DNA of 64,000 bases, from assembly GCF_900110495.1 (NCBI RefSeq), contig NZ_FODX01000005.1, forward strand, positions 1 to 64,000. Direction: 5' to 3'. Below, in pieces: positions 1-9,098 of this stretch. Source of the DNA: Nitrosovibrio sp. Nv6. Lineage in GTDB: Bacteria > Pseudomonadota > Gammaproteobacteria > Burkholderiales > Nitrosomonadaceae. Under the pieces are notes generated by a model. It searched no databases. It saw only the letters and a program-made list of their open reading frames with translations, and was not told the origin of the DNA. How positions within the stretch are numbered: the stretch's first letter is position 1; each line of letters starts with the position of its first letter. The translations under genes and the position numbers were made by a program.

Positions 1-123
1 TATCGCCACCGCCAGCATGGTGATCAGTCCAAACTTGTACCACCTTGAGTCATACCACAGCGACATGTCGTAATCCCGACCGCCCGACTTCGCCTGGCTT
101 GACGTTCCTAGTGTTGTTGCCAT
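1..123 (-). CDS. amoC: Ammonia monooxygenase subunit C, N-terminal part (cut by window edge)
   Basis: Reading the minus strand from the ATG at 123 gives [19 protein letters not shown] and then [13 protein letters not shown], the characteristic start of betaproteobacterial AmoC; only 41 codons are inside the window, ending in the first membrane segment (LITMLAVAI). AmoC is the integral membrane subunit of the copper enzyme that oxidises ammonia to hydroxylamine. A strong ribosome binding site (AGGAGG) lies 7 bases before the ATG. Ammonia oxidisers often carry several amoCAB operons plus a lone amoC; which one this is cannot be decided because the downstream genes lie outside the window. The gene is divergent from gluQ. 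Confidence 0.9.
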   Translation of the reverse strand, partial: MATTLGTSSQAKSGGRDYDMSLWYDSRWYKFGLITMLAVAI

Positions 124-423
124 TATGTTTCCTCCTGCTTCTTTTGTGTTAATCAAGTACTGCGCTCCCAACCCGGCGAGTGGCTTCCTCCCTTCTTCCC
201 GCCCGGCAGCAAGCTTCGCCCATCTCTTCTGCTACCAACTATCTGCTGCTACTGCAATCCTGTACCGCTTTGTACTTCAGTATCCTTACTCCAGATATCC
301 TTCTACCTCGGTTATTGCCAAGTTGCCGCTCAACCTCGGTTGCTGCTAAATTGCTGCTCAGTTTCTTCTCAGTTCCTTTTGTACTTCTGAGTTTGCTGCT
401 GAGTTGTTCCCAAGTTGTTTCTG

Positions 424-456
424 CAATATTGGTACTATCAGTAACAATATTGGTAC
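424..456. repeat. 12-bp direct repeat, 21-bp period
   Basis: CAATATTGGTAC occurs at 424-435 and again exactly at 445-456. The 21-base spacing is two helical turns, so both copies face the same side of DNA. Each copy contains the palindrome CAATATTG. This layout is typical of regulator binding sites, but no regulator is identified. Confidence 0.75.
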
Positions 457-503
457 CACCAATTTTGTTGCTACCAGTACTTTACATACCCACAACCCCG
501 CAA

Positions 504-532
504 AGACTATCCCCGAAGATTCTCCAAGTCAA
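504..532 (-). promoter_or_regulatory. Possible amoC promoter
   Basis: On the minus strand TTGACT (527-532) is followed after 17 bases by TAGTCT (504-509). The -35 matches the sigma-70 consensus at 5 of 6 positions, the -10 only at 3. If used, the amoC leader would be about 370 nt long. Not experimentally supported here. Confidence 0.3.
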
Positions 533-691
533 GCAGTTTGTCAGGTAACAGGCAGGGCAACTTCCGTGCCAGGTTTACTTCTCTTTTGCCTTTCAATGCC
601 CAAACCTGATGAACGTTCTTTAACCCGTTGACCCATTGCTTCTTCTGGGAAAATTATTGTAATACAAAATCCATATTGTTAAAAAGGTTAT

Positions 692-710
692 GTTGGAAGA
701 ATATTCCAAC
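692..710. repeat. Inverted repeat upstream of amoC
   Basis: GTTGGAA (692-698) and TTCCAAC (704-710) form a perfect 7-bp dyad around GAATA. It could be an operator or a transcript hairpin. Confidence 0.6.
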
Positions 711-781
711 TACGAGTGTCAAAATGGCCCGGATGAGTTGGATGATGAATTATCCTCACCAATTTTTCTGTTTCCATACAC

Positions 782-801
782 TGTTCGGAAAGTGCCGAAC
801 A
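782..801. repeat. Inverted repeat between amoC and gluQ
   Basis: TGTTCGG (782-788) and CCGAACA (795-801) form a perfect 7-bp dyad with a 6-base centre. It lacks a flanking T run, so it is not an obvious terminator; an operator is possible. Confidence 0.55.
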
Positions 802-988
802 ATCCGCTAATGCCACCTCTTGCTGATCATATATACGGTATTAATCCGTTGAGGTTCACCGGCCATCTCGTTATTTGAATATACTAATGGCAGGGCAAAT
901 CCGATTGCCAGTGACTGAAGCCTTGCTACGGAGAATATTGCCAACCAGGGCGAGACAATATTTTTGGGCAAATCCTTAATATTAACCG

Positions 989-1900
989 GTGACTTGTAGT
1001 CAACCTACTTCCTCGGCTTATCGTGGCCGCTTCGCTCCATCTCCGACCGGACCGCTGCATTTCGGCTCACTTGTCGCTGCCGTAGGCAGCTATCTGGAAG
1101 CCAGGTCGCGCCATGGTGAGTGGCTCGTCAGGATCGAAAATCTGGATCCATTGCGCGAAGTTCCGGGGGTGTCAGGCGAAATCCTGAGCATACTTGATGC
1201 CATGGGAATGGAATGGGATGGTGATGTGGTCTATCAGAACAAGCGACACAAGTTATATAAGGCGGCGCTCGCTACACTTGAAAGGCAACATTTGATTTAT
1301 ACCTGCACCTGTAGTCGTAAGGAAATTGCCGATTCCACAATTATGGGAATAGATGGGCCGGTTTATCCAGGCACTTGCCGTGGGCGTTCCCTCCATAAGG
1401 GACGCCTTGGAGCGAAGCGTCTGCGAACGGATAACAAACCAATTGAATTTAATGATGCGTTGCAAGGCCGGGTTCGACAACGGTTGGAGAGTGCCATCGG
1501 CGATTTTGTATTGCAGCGCGCTGATGGCGTCTTTGCTTATCAATTGGCGGTGGTGGTGGACGATGCCGAGCAAGGGGTCACGCATGTGGTGCGCGGTGAA
1601 GATTTGCTCAGTTCTACTCCCCGCCAAATCTATCTGCAGCAGTTGCTGGGTTACCCGATTCCATCCTATTTGCATATTCCGGTAGCGGTTGACGCCCAAG
1701 GGACGAAGCTCAGCAAACAGACTTGCGCAGCGCGGCTTAATGCGTATGATCCAGTGCGGCAATTGATGAAGGCCATACGATTTCTGGGTCAAAGACCGCC
1801 GGCAGAGCTGATTAATGAGGACATTGCGTCATTCTGGAAATGGGCAACCGAAAATTGGAAGCAAGAGATGATTCCTCGGAAAACAGCGGAAATCTGCTGA
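989..1900 (+). CDS. gluQ: Glutamyl-Q tRNA(Asp) synthetase
   Basis: A 303-residue paralogue of the glutamyl-tRNA synthetase catalytic domain that lacks the anticodon-binding domain. The family attaches glutamate to the queuosine at the wobble position of tRNA-Asp. Visible features are the ATP-binding start RGRFAPSPTGPLHFGSL (HIGH-like HFGS near residue 24), a zinc-type site (CTC near 107, then Tyr and Cys about 20 residues on, VYPGTC) and the KMSKS-like KLSK near residue 237. The start codon is GTG, without a strong ribosome binding site. It is divergent from amoC. Length is normal for GluQ. Confidence 0.93.
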   Translation: MTCSQPTSSAYRGRFAPSPTGPLHFGSLVAAVGSYLEARSRHGEWLVRIENLDPLREVPGVSGEILSILDAMGMEWDGDVVYQNKRHKLYKAALATLERQHLIYTCTCSRKEIADSTIMGIDGPVYPGTCRGRSLHKGRLGAKRLRTDNKPIEFNDALQGRVRQRLESAIGDFVLQRADGVFAYQLAVVVDDAEQGVTHVVRGEDLLSSTPRQIYLQQLLGYPIPSYLHIPVAVDAQGTKLSKQTCAARLNAYDPVRQLMKAIRFLGQRPPAELINEDIASFWKWATENWKQEMIPRKTAEIC

Positions 1901-2100
1901 AGACATCGAATTCGAGCCAAATGCGGCGACTGATTCAGACGGCGGTGTGCTACGCTGTTCCCCTGACTGTCTTGACTGCATAATAAATGAGCCATCTCGC
2001 AGCCTGTTGAGACGTAACGTCGTGTAGCACGCTGAAATCTCGAAAGGGCCAGCGATAATTGACCAAATACCGAACTGATCCGCATCGCGAAGGAAGCATC

Positions 2101-3258
2101 ATGCCTTTTCTGCCATTTTACATACCTAGGCATAAGCAACTCAAAATCGTCATTGTAGGCGGTGGTTATGCGGGAGTCGCAGCATTAGTCACGCTCCTGC
2201 GTCATATGCCCGAAGCGCGAATCACCATAGTTGACCCCAAATTGCACCACCTCAAGATCACCCATCTACACGAAACTTTCAGATATCCGTTGGAGGATTT
2301 TCTGATATCGTTTTCCGCCTTGGAAAACCGGTTTGGTTGCCGCCATGTCTGTGGGAAGTTGATCCTGGACGAATATATTCTCCAGCAATGGCAGAATGAC
2401 AGATTTCTTGCCGTCGACAATGAAATTCTGGAATTTGATTATCTCTTGATTGCTTCCGGTGCGCCGGTGGCGCGGATGGCTAAATCAGACAACATATTCG
2501 ACCTGCACGATTTAATGACCACCCCGGGCTCCAGTCTTCTGAATGGTCGATTCAACGCAACTGACGAAAGTGAAAGAACCATATCGGTAATAGGCGGAGG
2601 CGCCACTGGAATTCAATTTCTTTTTGAAATTGCTCATTTTCTCAGACGGGGGAAAATCGAATGTAAATTGCGTTTAATTCATGGGGAGGACCGGGTACTT
2701 ACACAGTTTCCGGCAGATTTTTCCATCTATACTCAGACGCGCATGGCTGATCTGGATATTGATTTCTACCCCGGTACCCGTTATTGTGGCCAGCAAACGG
2801 ACGAAATTCTATTAGCGGAAAGTGAAACGGGCCGTCAATTCAACTTGCCATCAACGGTCTCGTTCCTGTTCGTCGGCAAAAAACCTGAAACGCTGTTTGA
2901 CGCGAATGCATTCGGCCAGGTGATGGTCGAGCGGAGGCCGCTGCAGAATATTTTCACCGCGGGCGATTGTTCCATTTACAATGCTGCCGGTTCAAATACC
3001 ATGACAGCGCAATCCGCTGTGCGCAAAGGAATGCTGGCTGCAAGAAATATCTTGCGTCATTCGGGTGCTCTTAAATTGCTTGAGCCCTATTTTCATCGGG
3101 ATTTAGGCTACGTTGTCAGTCTCGGGCCGACCGACGCTGTAGGCTGGCTGGCACTGGAAGGTAACGTGGTGGGGGGTTTGCCTGCGCTGGTGATTAAGGA
3201 ACTAGTGGAGGCTCAATATGATTTATTGCTGACAGGTATCGACACTTACCTCGTTTGA
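2101..3258 (+). CDS. FAD-dependent NADH dehydrogenase (NDH-2-like)
   Basis: A 385-residue pyridine nucleotide-disulfide oxidoreductase fold protein. An FAD-binding GGGYAG motif is near the N-terminus (about residue 20), a second dinucleotide motif IGGGATG near residue 165 should bind NAD(P)H, and the FAD-contact motif TAGDCS lies near residue 288. Type II NADH dehydrogenases pass electrons from NADH to quinone without pumping protons; sulfide:quinone reductase-like relatives cannot be excluded. I chose the ATG at 2101 because AAGGAAG lies a few bases ahead; an upstream in-frame TTG at 2059 would add 14 residues. The C-terminus (LLLTGIDTYLV) resembles quinone-site ends of the family. Confidence 0.8.
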   Translation: MPFLPFYIPRHKQLKIVIVGGGYAGVAALVTLLRHMPEARITIVDPKLHHLKITHLHETFRYPLEDFLISFSALENRFGCRHVCGKLILDEYILQQWQNDRFLAVDNEILEFDYLLIASGAPVARMAKSDNIFDLHDLMTTPGSSLLNGRFNATDESERTISVIGGGATGIQFLFEIAHFLRRGKIECKLRLIHGEDRVLTQFPADFSIYTQTRMADLDIDFYPGTRYCGQQTDEILLAESETGRQFNLPSTVSFLFVGKKPETLFDANAFGQVMVERRPLQNIFTAGDCSIYNAAGSNTMTAQSAVRKGMLAARNILRHSGALKLLEPYFHRDLGYVVSLGPTDAVGWLALEGNVVGGLPALVIKELVEAQYDLLLTGIDTYLV

Positions 3259-3351
3259 CGTCACCTCCAGAAAAAGGTATACCGTGATCCGTTCAATGTT
3301 GCCCTTGTAGTTCAAAGAGCGATTTCGGTTAGCATCTTTTGAAACGGGACT

Positions 3352-3801
3352 TCAAGGCCTTTTGAGGATGGATGATACAACCAGTCCCTCCCGACACCAT
3401 CTTTCGATCACATATTCGTAGAATTCCTGGTTGCGTTTTGCATCGCAAAACGCAACCAGTGCTTTTCCTTTAGCAGTCAGGAGAACATGGCCAAGATCAA
3501 GCTGGTTGTTCGCTTCCCTGGGAAATTGAATTTTCGTCGGCCTGCCAAAGTAAAACAGGCGAGTGTGTTTGCCGAACTTTCTTTTCACATATCCAGCTGC
3601 TTCCAGGGAAATCAGGCCAATCGCCTGCAGGTATTTTAAAACAGGCAAATTGATACCCTGCCTTGCATAAATTGGATGCTGCACATCATAAATCAACGGC
3701 AGCGGTTCTCCCTGAACCCATACAAACTGGCACAGAGATATAAAAAGCGCGACGTCTTTCTCATCAAGGGCAGGTGCGTCAATATTTTTATCTGGCACCA
3801 T
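3352..3801 (-). CDS. Hypothetical protein, resembles the C-terminal part of DUF2806-type proteins
   Basis: A 149-residue soluble protein. The segment LFISLCQFVW, then PLIYD, GINLPVLKYLQAIGLIS, LLTAKGKALV and FYEYVIERW resemble, from memory, the C-terminal region of the DUF2806/TIGR03899 family, whose members are longer. The missing N-terminal part suggests a shortened or decayed copy; in-frame stops lie upstream of the ATG, and no frame before it clearly restores a longer protein. Function is unknown. A perfect 15-bp inverted repeat (3427-3459) lies inside it, encoding LVAFCDAKRNQ. It is preceded by another small minus-strand gene. Confidence 0.55.
   Translation of the reverse strand: MVPDKNIDAPALDEKDVALFISLCQFVWVQGEPLPLIYDVQHPIYARQGINLPVLKYLQAIGLISLEAAGYVKRKFGKHTRLFYFGRPTKIQFPREANNQLDLGHVLLTAKGKALVAFCDAKRNQEFYEYVIERWCREGLVVSSILKRP
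3427..3459. repeat. Perfect 15-bp inverted repeat with 3-base loop
   Basis: CTGGTTGCGTTTTGC (3427-3441) and its exact reverse complement (3445-3459) flank ATC. It lies in the coding frame of the small hypothetical gene and would form a very stable hairpin in either strand or in the mRNA. Confidence 0.9.
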
Positions 3802-3891
3802 TCTGGGACTGGATCAATCAGGATTAATTTTCGAGCTCAAGCATTAACCTGCCTGATAAATCTATCAAGGCCGGGAGTGACAAAGCCGTTG

Positions 3892-4206
3892 CTAAGATTT
3901 ATGACCACGACGCGAAAGTTCCTGATCCAGTTTCTCCAGAAAACTTATATTCTTTTTCCGCTGCTTGTCACCCTTGTACCAGGAAACGCACGCTAGAATT
4001 CCGAGCACGACCAGGAGCACGTTCGTAGCATTGGGCCCGCCAAAGAAAATATCGGTAAGACCCGTGAGAAATGCGAAAGCACCTACAAATCCCGTCCAAT
4101 TCAGGAATTTATTTGCCCAGGTAGGCTCCTGACGTTTGATACACCAAGCGTGAAGCTTCTCCCGTATCGAAATAAGTTCCGCATCAGTCCAATTTGCCAG
4201 ATCCAT
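3892..4206 (-). CDS. Small membrane protein of unknown function
   Basis: A protein of about 104 residues with a charged N-terminal helix (MDLANWTDAELISIREKLHAW), two hydrophobic segments in the middle (about residues 33-52 and 57-74, FVGAFAFLTGLTDIFF and VLLVVLGILACVSW), and a basic coiled tail (LEKLDQELSRRGHKS). I do not recognise the family. I chose the ATG at 4206, preceded by GGGG; an in-frame TTG at 4248 would add 14 residues. It may be transcribed with the downstream 149-residue gene, 90 bases away. Confidence 0.5.
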   Translation of the reverse strand: MDLANWTDAELISIREKLHAWCIKRQEPTWANKFLNWTGFVGAFAFLTGLTDIFFGGPNATNVLLVVLGILACVSWYKGDKQRKKNISFLEKLDQELSRRGHKS

Positions 4207-4396
4207 CAAAATAGCCCCATTTGAACTAAAGAGTTTCCTGAGCAGCAATTTGCCGGAAGCTAGAATGCGCTCAGGTTAATAAAGGTCATAAGTAAAGATT
4301 TTGAAAGTGGCCATTAATTGTTAATGGCGGATCAACTTTTTTTAAGCGGTGATATTGCTGATAGCTGCCAATAAGAATTATAAACTTATCGGATAA

Positions 4397-4426
4397 GAAA
4401 AAGCCGGGATAACCCGGCTCTTTTTT
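4397..4426 (-). terminator. Intrinsic terminator of the alpha operon
   Basis: AGCCGGG (4402-4408), loop ATAA, CCCGGCT (4413-4419). On the minus strand the stem is followed directly by a T run (plus-strand A at 4398-4401); on the plus strand six T follow at 4421-4426, so it may stop transcription from both sides. It lies just after rplQ. Confidence 0.9.
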
Positions 4427-4456
4427 ACTTCCGCTTTGCTTCTACAGTCACAACGT

Positions 4457-4852
4457 CTAGGACTCGGCTTTCGCGGATCCTGCAGTCACCTGCTCGGGAC
4501 GATCCAATAATTCTACCAGCGCCATTGGCGCGTTATCGCCCTTTCGGAAGCCAAATTTAAGAATACGCAAATAACCGCCATTGCGCGTCTGATAACGGGG
4601 GCCCAGTTCACTGAACAATTTACCGACCATATCTCGATCGCGCAAGCGGTTGAATGCGAGACGCCTGTTCGCCAGTGATGGTTTTTTGCCTAGCGTAATC
4701 ATTGGCTCAATTGCGCGGCGTAACTCCTTGGCCTTGGGTAAGGTTGTTTTAATAACCTCATGCCGCAACAGCGAATTGGTCATATTACGCAACATGGCCA
4801 GCCGATGACTGCTAGTGCGATTGAGTTTTCTTAATCCATTATGGTGCCGCAT
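4457..4852 (-). CDS. rplQ: 50S ribosomal protein L17
   Basis: 131 residues beginning [17 protein letters not shown], the L17 signature; L17 lies near the exit tunnel of the large subunit. It is the last gene of the alpha operon. The ATG overlaps the 3' end of rpoA by 14 bases, with its ribosome binding site (GGAAAC) inside rpoA, pointing to translational coupling. A terminator follows at 4397-4426. Confidence 0.97.
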   Translation of the reverse strand: MRHHNGLRKLNRTSSHRLAMLRNMTNSLLRHEVIKTTLPKAKELRRAIEPMITLGKKPSLANRRLAFNRLRDRDMVGKLFSELGPRYQTRNGGYLRILKFGFRKGDNAPMALVELLDRPEQVTAGSAKAES

Positions 4853-5843
4853 GACTTGTTTCCTTTTTACCTTTATCTAGATTGGAAGGTGGCCAGCTTT
4901 CCAGCTTCATGCCTAGCGTCAATCCACGCGACGCCAACACTTCCTTGATTTCATTCAACGATTTTCTGCCCAGGTTGGGCGTTTTCAGCAATTCCGTTTC
5001 AGTACGTTGAATCAAATCACCAATATAGTAAATATTTTCCGCCTTTAGACAGTTGGCAGAACGCACCGTAAGTTCAAGATCATCCACGGGTCGCAGTAAC
5101 ACCGGATCAATCTGAGGTAATTTTGGCTGTTCCACCGGTAGTGGCGTGCCCTTGAGGTCCGCAAATATAGAAAGCTGCTCCACCATTACTTTTGCGGCAT
5201 ACCGAATCGCTTCCTCCGGATCGACAACACCGTTGGTCTCGATATCCATAACCAGTTTATCGAGATCGGTACGCTGTTCGACACGCGCACTCTCCACCGC
5301 GTAACTTACGCGCCGCACTGGACTGAAAGAAGCATCCAGCAAAATGCTGCCAATAGCACGTCCTTCATTTGCCAATTGCCGCACTGTTCCCGGTACGTAA
5401 CCGCGTCCCAATTCAACCTTGATCTGCATATCCAGTTTACCGCCTGCGGTAAGATGTGCTACCACATGCTCCGGATTAATAATCTCCACATCGTGTCCAG
5501 CTTCGATATCGCCGGCGGTAACCGTGCCTTCACCCTTCTTTTTAAGGATCAGGATGGCCTCGGTCCGATTATGCAGTTTCAGAACAATACCCTTGAGGTT
5601 AAGCAGGATATCAACCACATCCTCCTGCACGCCATCCAGAGCGGAATACTCATGTACCACACCGCTAATCTGGACTTCAGTCGGTGCAAATCCCGGCATT
5701 GACGATAGCAGAATCCGGCGCAGCGCGTTCCCCAGAGTGTGCCCATAACCGCGTTCGAACGGTTCCATGGTGATCTTGGCGTGCAACGGGGAAATATTCT
5801 GAACGTCGATAATGCGCGGCGTAAGAAATGTGTTACTTGGCAT
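4839..5843 (-). CDS. rpoA: RNA polymerase alpha subunit
   Basis: 334 residues from the ATG at 5843 ([15 protein letters not shown]); the open frame runs further upstream but this start gives the family N-terminus and has AAGGATC ahead. The N-terminal domain (to about residue 235) dimerises and assembles beta and beta'; it carries the [23 protein letters not shown] motif split across residues 29-51. The C-terminal domain (about 250-320, [16 protein letters not shown] and [16 protein letters not shown]) binds UP elements and activators. It sits between rpsD and rplQ as in other proteobacteria. Confidence 0.97.
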   Translation of the reverse strand: MPSNTFLTPRIIDVQNISPLHAKITMEPFERGYGHTLGNALRRILLSSMPGFAPTEVQISGVVHEYSALDGVQEDVVDILLNLKGIVLKLHNRTEAILILKKKGEGTVTAGDIEAGHDVEIINPEHVVAHLTAGGKLDMQIKVELGRGYVPGTVRQLANEGRAIGSILLDASFSPVRRVSYAVESARVEQRTDLDKLVMDIETNGVVDPEEAIRYAAKVMVEQLSIFADLKGTPLPVEQPKLPQIDPVLLRPVDDLELTVRSANCLKAENIYYIGDLIQRTETELLKTPNLGRKSLNEIKEVLASRGLTLGMKLESWPPSNLDKGKKETSHAAP

Positions 5844-5877
5844 AGCCTGATCCTTTTGCGGAAAGCTTGGTAGTTGA

Positions 5878-6504
5878 TTACTTGGAATACAGTTCAATCA
5901 CTAACGATTCATTGATGCTTGACGGTAACTCCGATCGCTCCGGCTTGGCCTTGAATGTTCCCTTCAGGGCTTTGGCGTCCATCTCTATCCATTCTGGAAA
6001 CGTGCGCTGCTCCGCAGCTTCCACCGCCGCTTTGATGCGCAGGTGTCCTTTTGCTTTCTCCGCGACCTCTATTACGTCACCCGGCCTGACTTGATAGGAA
6101 GGGATGTTGATTCTCCGGCCGTTTACCATAATGGCATTATGACGCACAATTTGACGCGCTTCCGAACGCGACGCACCAAAACCCATGCGGTATGAAACAG
6201 TATCAAGACGGCATTCCAGCAATTGCAGCAAATTCTCGCCGGTAATGCCCCTCTGCTTGTCAGCCAACTCGTAATTATTGCGGAACTGGCGCTCCAATAT
6301 ACCGTATATCCGGCGCAGCTTCTGCTTTTCACGCAGTTGCACCCCATAATCCGACAGTCGCGCGCTTTTCTGACCATGTTGACCGGGAGCATAATTTCTA
6401 CGCTCAATCGCACATTTGTCGGTAAAACACTTCTCGCCTTTCAGGAACAACTTCTCCCCTTCTCGTCGGCATTGGCGACATTTAGGATCAAGATTTCTGG
6501 CCAC
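5878..6504 (-). CDS. rpsD: 30S ribosomal protein S4
   Basis: 208 residues, primary 16S rRNA-binding protein and, in relatives, the translational repressor of the alpha operon. The N-terminus keeps the zinc-type cysteines (C9, C12, C26, C31 in [11 protein letters not shown] and KCFTDKC). An S4 RNA-binding domain spans roughly residues 98-160 ([20 protein letters not shown]). It lies between rpsK and rpoA. Confidence 0.97.
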   Translation of the reverse strand: MARNLDPKCRQCRREGEKLFLKGEKCFTDKCAIERRNYAPGQHGQKSARLSDYGVQLREKQKLRRIYGILERQFRNNYELADKQRGITGENLLQLLECRLDTVSYRMGFGASRSEARQIVRHNAIMVNGRRINIPSYQVRPGDVIEVAEKAKGHLRIKAAVEAAEQRTFPEWIEMDAKALKGTFKAKPERSELPSSINESLVIELYSK

Positions 6505-6515
6505 TATCTACTCCC

Positions 6516-6905
6516 TTAAATACGGCGTTTCTTCGGTGGACGACAGCCATTATGCGGAACTGGCGTCACATCCGAAATACTGGTAATTTTAAAACCTGCT
6601 GCGTTCAATGCCCGCACTGCGGACTCCCGTCCCGGGCCAGGGCCTTTGATGCGCACTTCCAAATTCTTGACTCCACATTCCTGTGCGACTTTGCTCGCTT
6701 GCTCGGCCGCCACCTGAGCAGCGAATGGCGTGCTTTTACGCGATCCTTTGAAACCGGCTCCCCCTGAAGTCGCCCATGATAAGGCATTGCCCTGCCGGTC
6801 CGTGATAGTCACAATAGTGTTATTAAATGACGCATGAACGTGGGCAATACCCTCCGCTACGTTCTTCTTGATTTTCTTGCGTACCCGCGTGGCTGCTTTA
6901 ACCAT
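6516..6905 (-). CDS. rpsK: 30S ribosomal protein S11
   Basis: 129 residues with the S11 core [17 protein letters not shown] and [13 protein letters not shown], ending in the basic [11 protein letters not shown] tail typical of the family. It forms part of the small-subunit platform near the E site. It follows rpsM by 46 bases and precedes rpsD by 11. Confidence 0.97.
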   Translation of the reverse strand: MVKAATRVRKKIKKNVAEGIAHVHASFNNTIVTITDRQGNALSWATSGGAGFKGSRKSTPFAAQVAAEQASKVAQECGVKNLEVRIKGPGPGRESAVRALNAAGFKITSISDVTPVPHNGCRPPKKRRI

Positions 6906-6951
6906 ATTGAATTATTCCTTTTCGCTACCGTTCAGTTGGCTTGAATACTAT

Positions 6952-7332
6952 TTATCGTGCCGCTGCCTTTCCACTCGACGCCCGAACTGCCTTGCGCGGA
7001 CCTTTCCGCGTCCTGGCGTTGGTTCGGGTACGCTGGCCTCGCACAGGGAGTCCACGGCGATGACGCAACCCCCTGTAACAGCCAAGGTCCATCAAGCGCT
7101 TGATATTCATTGAAACTTCACGCCGCAAATCGCCTTCGACGGCAAACTTTGCTACGTTATCCCGCAGCTTGTCCATTTGAACGTCGGTGACATCCTTAAT
7201 CTTCGTGGATGCGCCAATGCCAGATGCCGCACAAATCTCCCGCGCCCTGGCGCGACCTATGCCGTAAATCGAAGTCAATGCGATTTCGGCATGCTGATGA
7301 TTTGGGATATTTACTCCAGCGATACGGGCCAT
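6952..7332 (-). CDS. rpsM: 30S ribosomal protein S13
   Basis: 126 residues starting [20 protein letters not shown], the S13 signature, with the conserved [24 protein letters not shown] split over residues 91-114 and a basic tail that reaches the P site. S13 contacts the large subunit at the head bridge. First gene of the alpha group after rpmJ. Confidence 0.97.
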   Translation of the reverse strand: MARIAGVNIPNHQHAEIALTSIYGIGRARAREICAASGIGASTKIKDVTDVQMDKLRDNVAKFAVEGDLRREVSMNIKRLMDLGCYRGLRHRRGLPVRGQRTRTNARTRKGPRKAVRASSGKAAAR

Positions 7333-7386
7333 ACCATTTTCCTACGAAAATTTTGAATTATAACATCGAAAGTAGTGCTTATCCGA

Positions 7387-7500
7387 CTATCCCTGGCGCT
7401 GCTTATGTCTTGGATCCGTGCAAATGACTCGCACTACCCGGTTGCGCCTGATAATTTTGCAATTACGGCATATCTTTTTTACTGAGGCCAATACTTTCAT
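7387..7500 (-). CDS. rpmJ: 50S ribosomal protein L36
   Basis: A 37-residue protein translated from the minus-strand ATG at 7500: starts [15 protein letters not shown] and ends [10 protein letters not shown]. It keeps the zinc ligands C-x2-C, Cys and His (CRNC, ICTDPRH), so it is the zinc-binding type. It lies between infA and rpsM, its normal place. A ribosome binding site GGAG lies ahead (plus strand 7505-7510). Confidence 0.95.
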   Translation of the reverse strand: MKVLASVKKICRNCKIIRRNRVVRVICTDPRHKQRQG

Positions 7501-7516
7501 GTACGCTCCTTTCCCA

Positions 7517-7735
7517 CTATTTAGCGCGAAACGTAATTCGCGCCCTACTTAAATCGTACGGCGTCAGGTCTACGGTTACCTTGTCACCCGGCAAAATCCG
7601 GATGTAATGCATGCGCATCTTGCCGGAAATATGACCCAGCACTATATGCCCATTTTCCAGCTTGACCCGGAACGTTGCGTTTGGCAGCGTTTCCAGTATC
7701 TCACCTTGCATTTGTATCGTTTCTTCCTTGGCCAT
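7517..7735 (-). CDS. infA: Translation initiation factor IF-1
   Basis: 72 residues forming a single S1/OB fold ([40 protein letters not shown], both as separate stretches). IF-1 occupies the ribosomal A site during initiation. It follows secY by 17 bases and precedes rpmJ, the usual order in betaproteobacteria. Confidence 0.97.
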   Translation of the reverse strand: MAKEETIQMQGEILETLPNATFRVKLENGHIVLGHISGKMRMHYIRILPGDKVTVDLTPYDLSRARITFRAK

Positions 7736-7752
7736 CCTATCCTTGGTTGCAA

Positions 7753-9081
7753 CTATCTTGCCGGCAATCCACCGCCGCCTTTGAAGTTAGTTTTCTTCAG
7801 TAAACTCTCGTACTGGTGCGACATGATATATGCCTGTACCTGCGCCATGAAATCCATGGTAACCACCACAATAATGAGCAGGGAAGTGCCGCCAAAGTAA
7901 AATGGCACGTTCCATTTCAAGATTAGAAACTCCGGCAGCAAGCACACGAGCGTCACATAAATCGCACCCGCTAAAGTAAGCCTTAACATAATGCGCTCAA
8001 TATACCGGGCGGTCTGCTCACCAGGGCGAATACCTGGTATGAAAGCGCCGCTTTTTTTCAGATTCTCGGCAGTTTCCCGGGGGTTGAACACCAGCGCGGT
8101 ATAAAAAAAACAGAAAAATATAATCATTGCCGCGTACATGATCACGTAAATCGGCTGACCCGGAGATAACGCCCCGCTCATATCCTTGAGCCAGCTCATC
8201 GACTCCCCAGTGGCAAACCATCCTGCCAGCGTGGCCGGAAATAATATGATGCTGGAAGCAAAGATCGGCGGAATCACGCCGGACATATTCAGTTTCAGCG
8301 GTAAATGCGAGCTCTGTCCGCCATAAACTTTTCGCCCAACCTGACGCTTCGCATAATTTACCAGTATCTTGCGCTGACCGCGCTCAACGAAGACGACGAA
8401 GGCTGTTACGGCCGTAGCTGCCACAAAGATTCCCAGTGCCACCAGAAAATGCATCGCTCCGGTTCGCACGAGCTCAAGCGTGCCCCCGATTGCGCTCGGG
8501 AGGCCGGCGGCAATGCCGGCAAAAATAATCAGGGATATACCGTTGCCGATACCACGCTCTGTGATCTGCTCACCCAGCCACATGAGAAATATCGTGCCGG
8601 TAACCAACGTTATTACCGTCGTCAACAGGAACATGGGTCCCGGTTCGATCACCAGTCCGGCCTGGGCCTGCAAGGCTATGGAGATGCCATAACCCTGTAC
8701 GAGCGCCAATCCAAGGGTGCCATATCTAGTGTACTGGGTAATCTTTCTGCGTCCCGATTCGCCTTCCTTCTTCAGCGCTTCCAGGGTGGGAAATGCCACG
8801 GTGCCTAACTGCATGATGATCGAAGCCGAAATATACGGCATGATGCCCAAGGCAAAAATCGAAAAGCGAGAGAGAGCGCCCCCGGAGAACATGTTGAACA
8901 TACCCAGAATGCCCCCTTGCTGCGACTCGAACAAGTCTTTCAGCACTACTGGGTCAATACCTGGCACCGGGACATGCGCCCCGATGCGGTAGACAACTAA
9001 TGCGAGCAGTAGAAACCACAGCCGGCGTTTCAAGTCGCCGAGTTTCCCGGACAGTCCCCGTAGGGATTCGCTAGCGGCCAA
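7753..9081 (-). CDS. secY: Protein translocase subunit SecY
   Basis: 442 residues with ten hydrophobic segments; the central channel subunit of the Sec translocon. Recognisable parts are the N-terminal [20 protein letters not shown], the plug region [24 protein letters not shown] (helix 2b) and the cytoplasmic loop [14 protein letters not shown] (about residues 335-348). It lies in the spc group after rplO; its partner secE is about 28 kb away in this window. Confidence 0.97.
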   Translation of the reverse strand: MAASESLRGLSGKLGDLKRRLWFLLLALVVYRIGAHVPVPGIDPVVLKDLFESQQGGILGMFNMFSGGALSRFSIFALGIMPYISASIIMQLGTVAFPTLEALKKEGESGRRKITQYTRYGTLGLALVQGYGISIALQAQAGLVIEPGPMFLLTTVITLVTGTIFLMWLGEQITERGIGNGISLIIFAGIAAGLPSAIGGTLELVRTGAMHFLVALGIFVAATAVTAFVVFVERGQRKILVNYAKRQVGRKVYGGQSSHLPLKLNMSGVIPPIFASSIILFPATLAGWFATGESMSWLKDMSGALSPGQPIYVIMYAAMIIFFCFFYTALVFNPRETAENLKKSGAFIPGIRPGEQTARYIERIMLRLTLAGAIYVTLVCLLPEFLILKWNVPFYFGGTSLLIIVVVTMDFMAQVQAYIMSHQYESLLKKTNFKGGGGLPAR

Positions 9082-9098
9082 TATATGTCCTCTTGAGC

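Larger units (their letters stand above)
124..988. other. Long intergenic region upstream of amoC and gluQ
   Basis: This 865-base stretch carries no convincing gene; the short open frames in it resemble no protein I know. The amoC-proximal half is rich in GCTGC/TTGCTGCT runs. It holds a 12-base direct repeat (424-456), two dyads (692-710 and 782-801) and a possible amoC promoter (504-532). The region is therefore best seen as the regulatory and leader region of amoC together with the gluQ upstream region. Confidence 0.6.

Noticed and set aside
180..548. 122-residue open frame upstream of amoC
   Set aside because: Low-complexity Leu/Ser translation of a C/T-rich leader, without a ribosome binding site and overlapping the amoC regulatory region.
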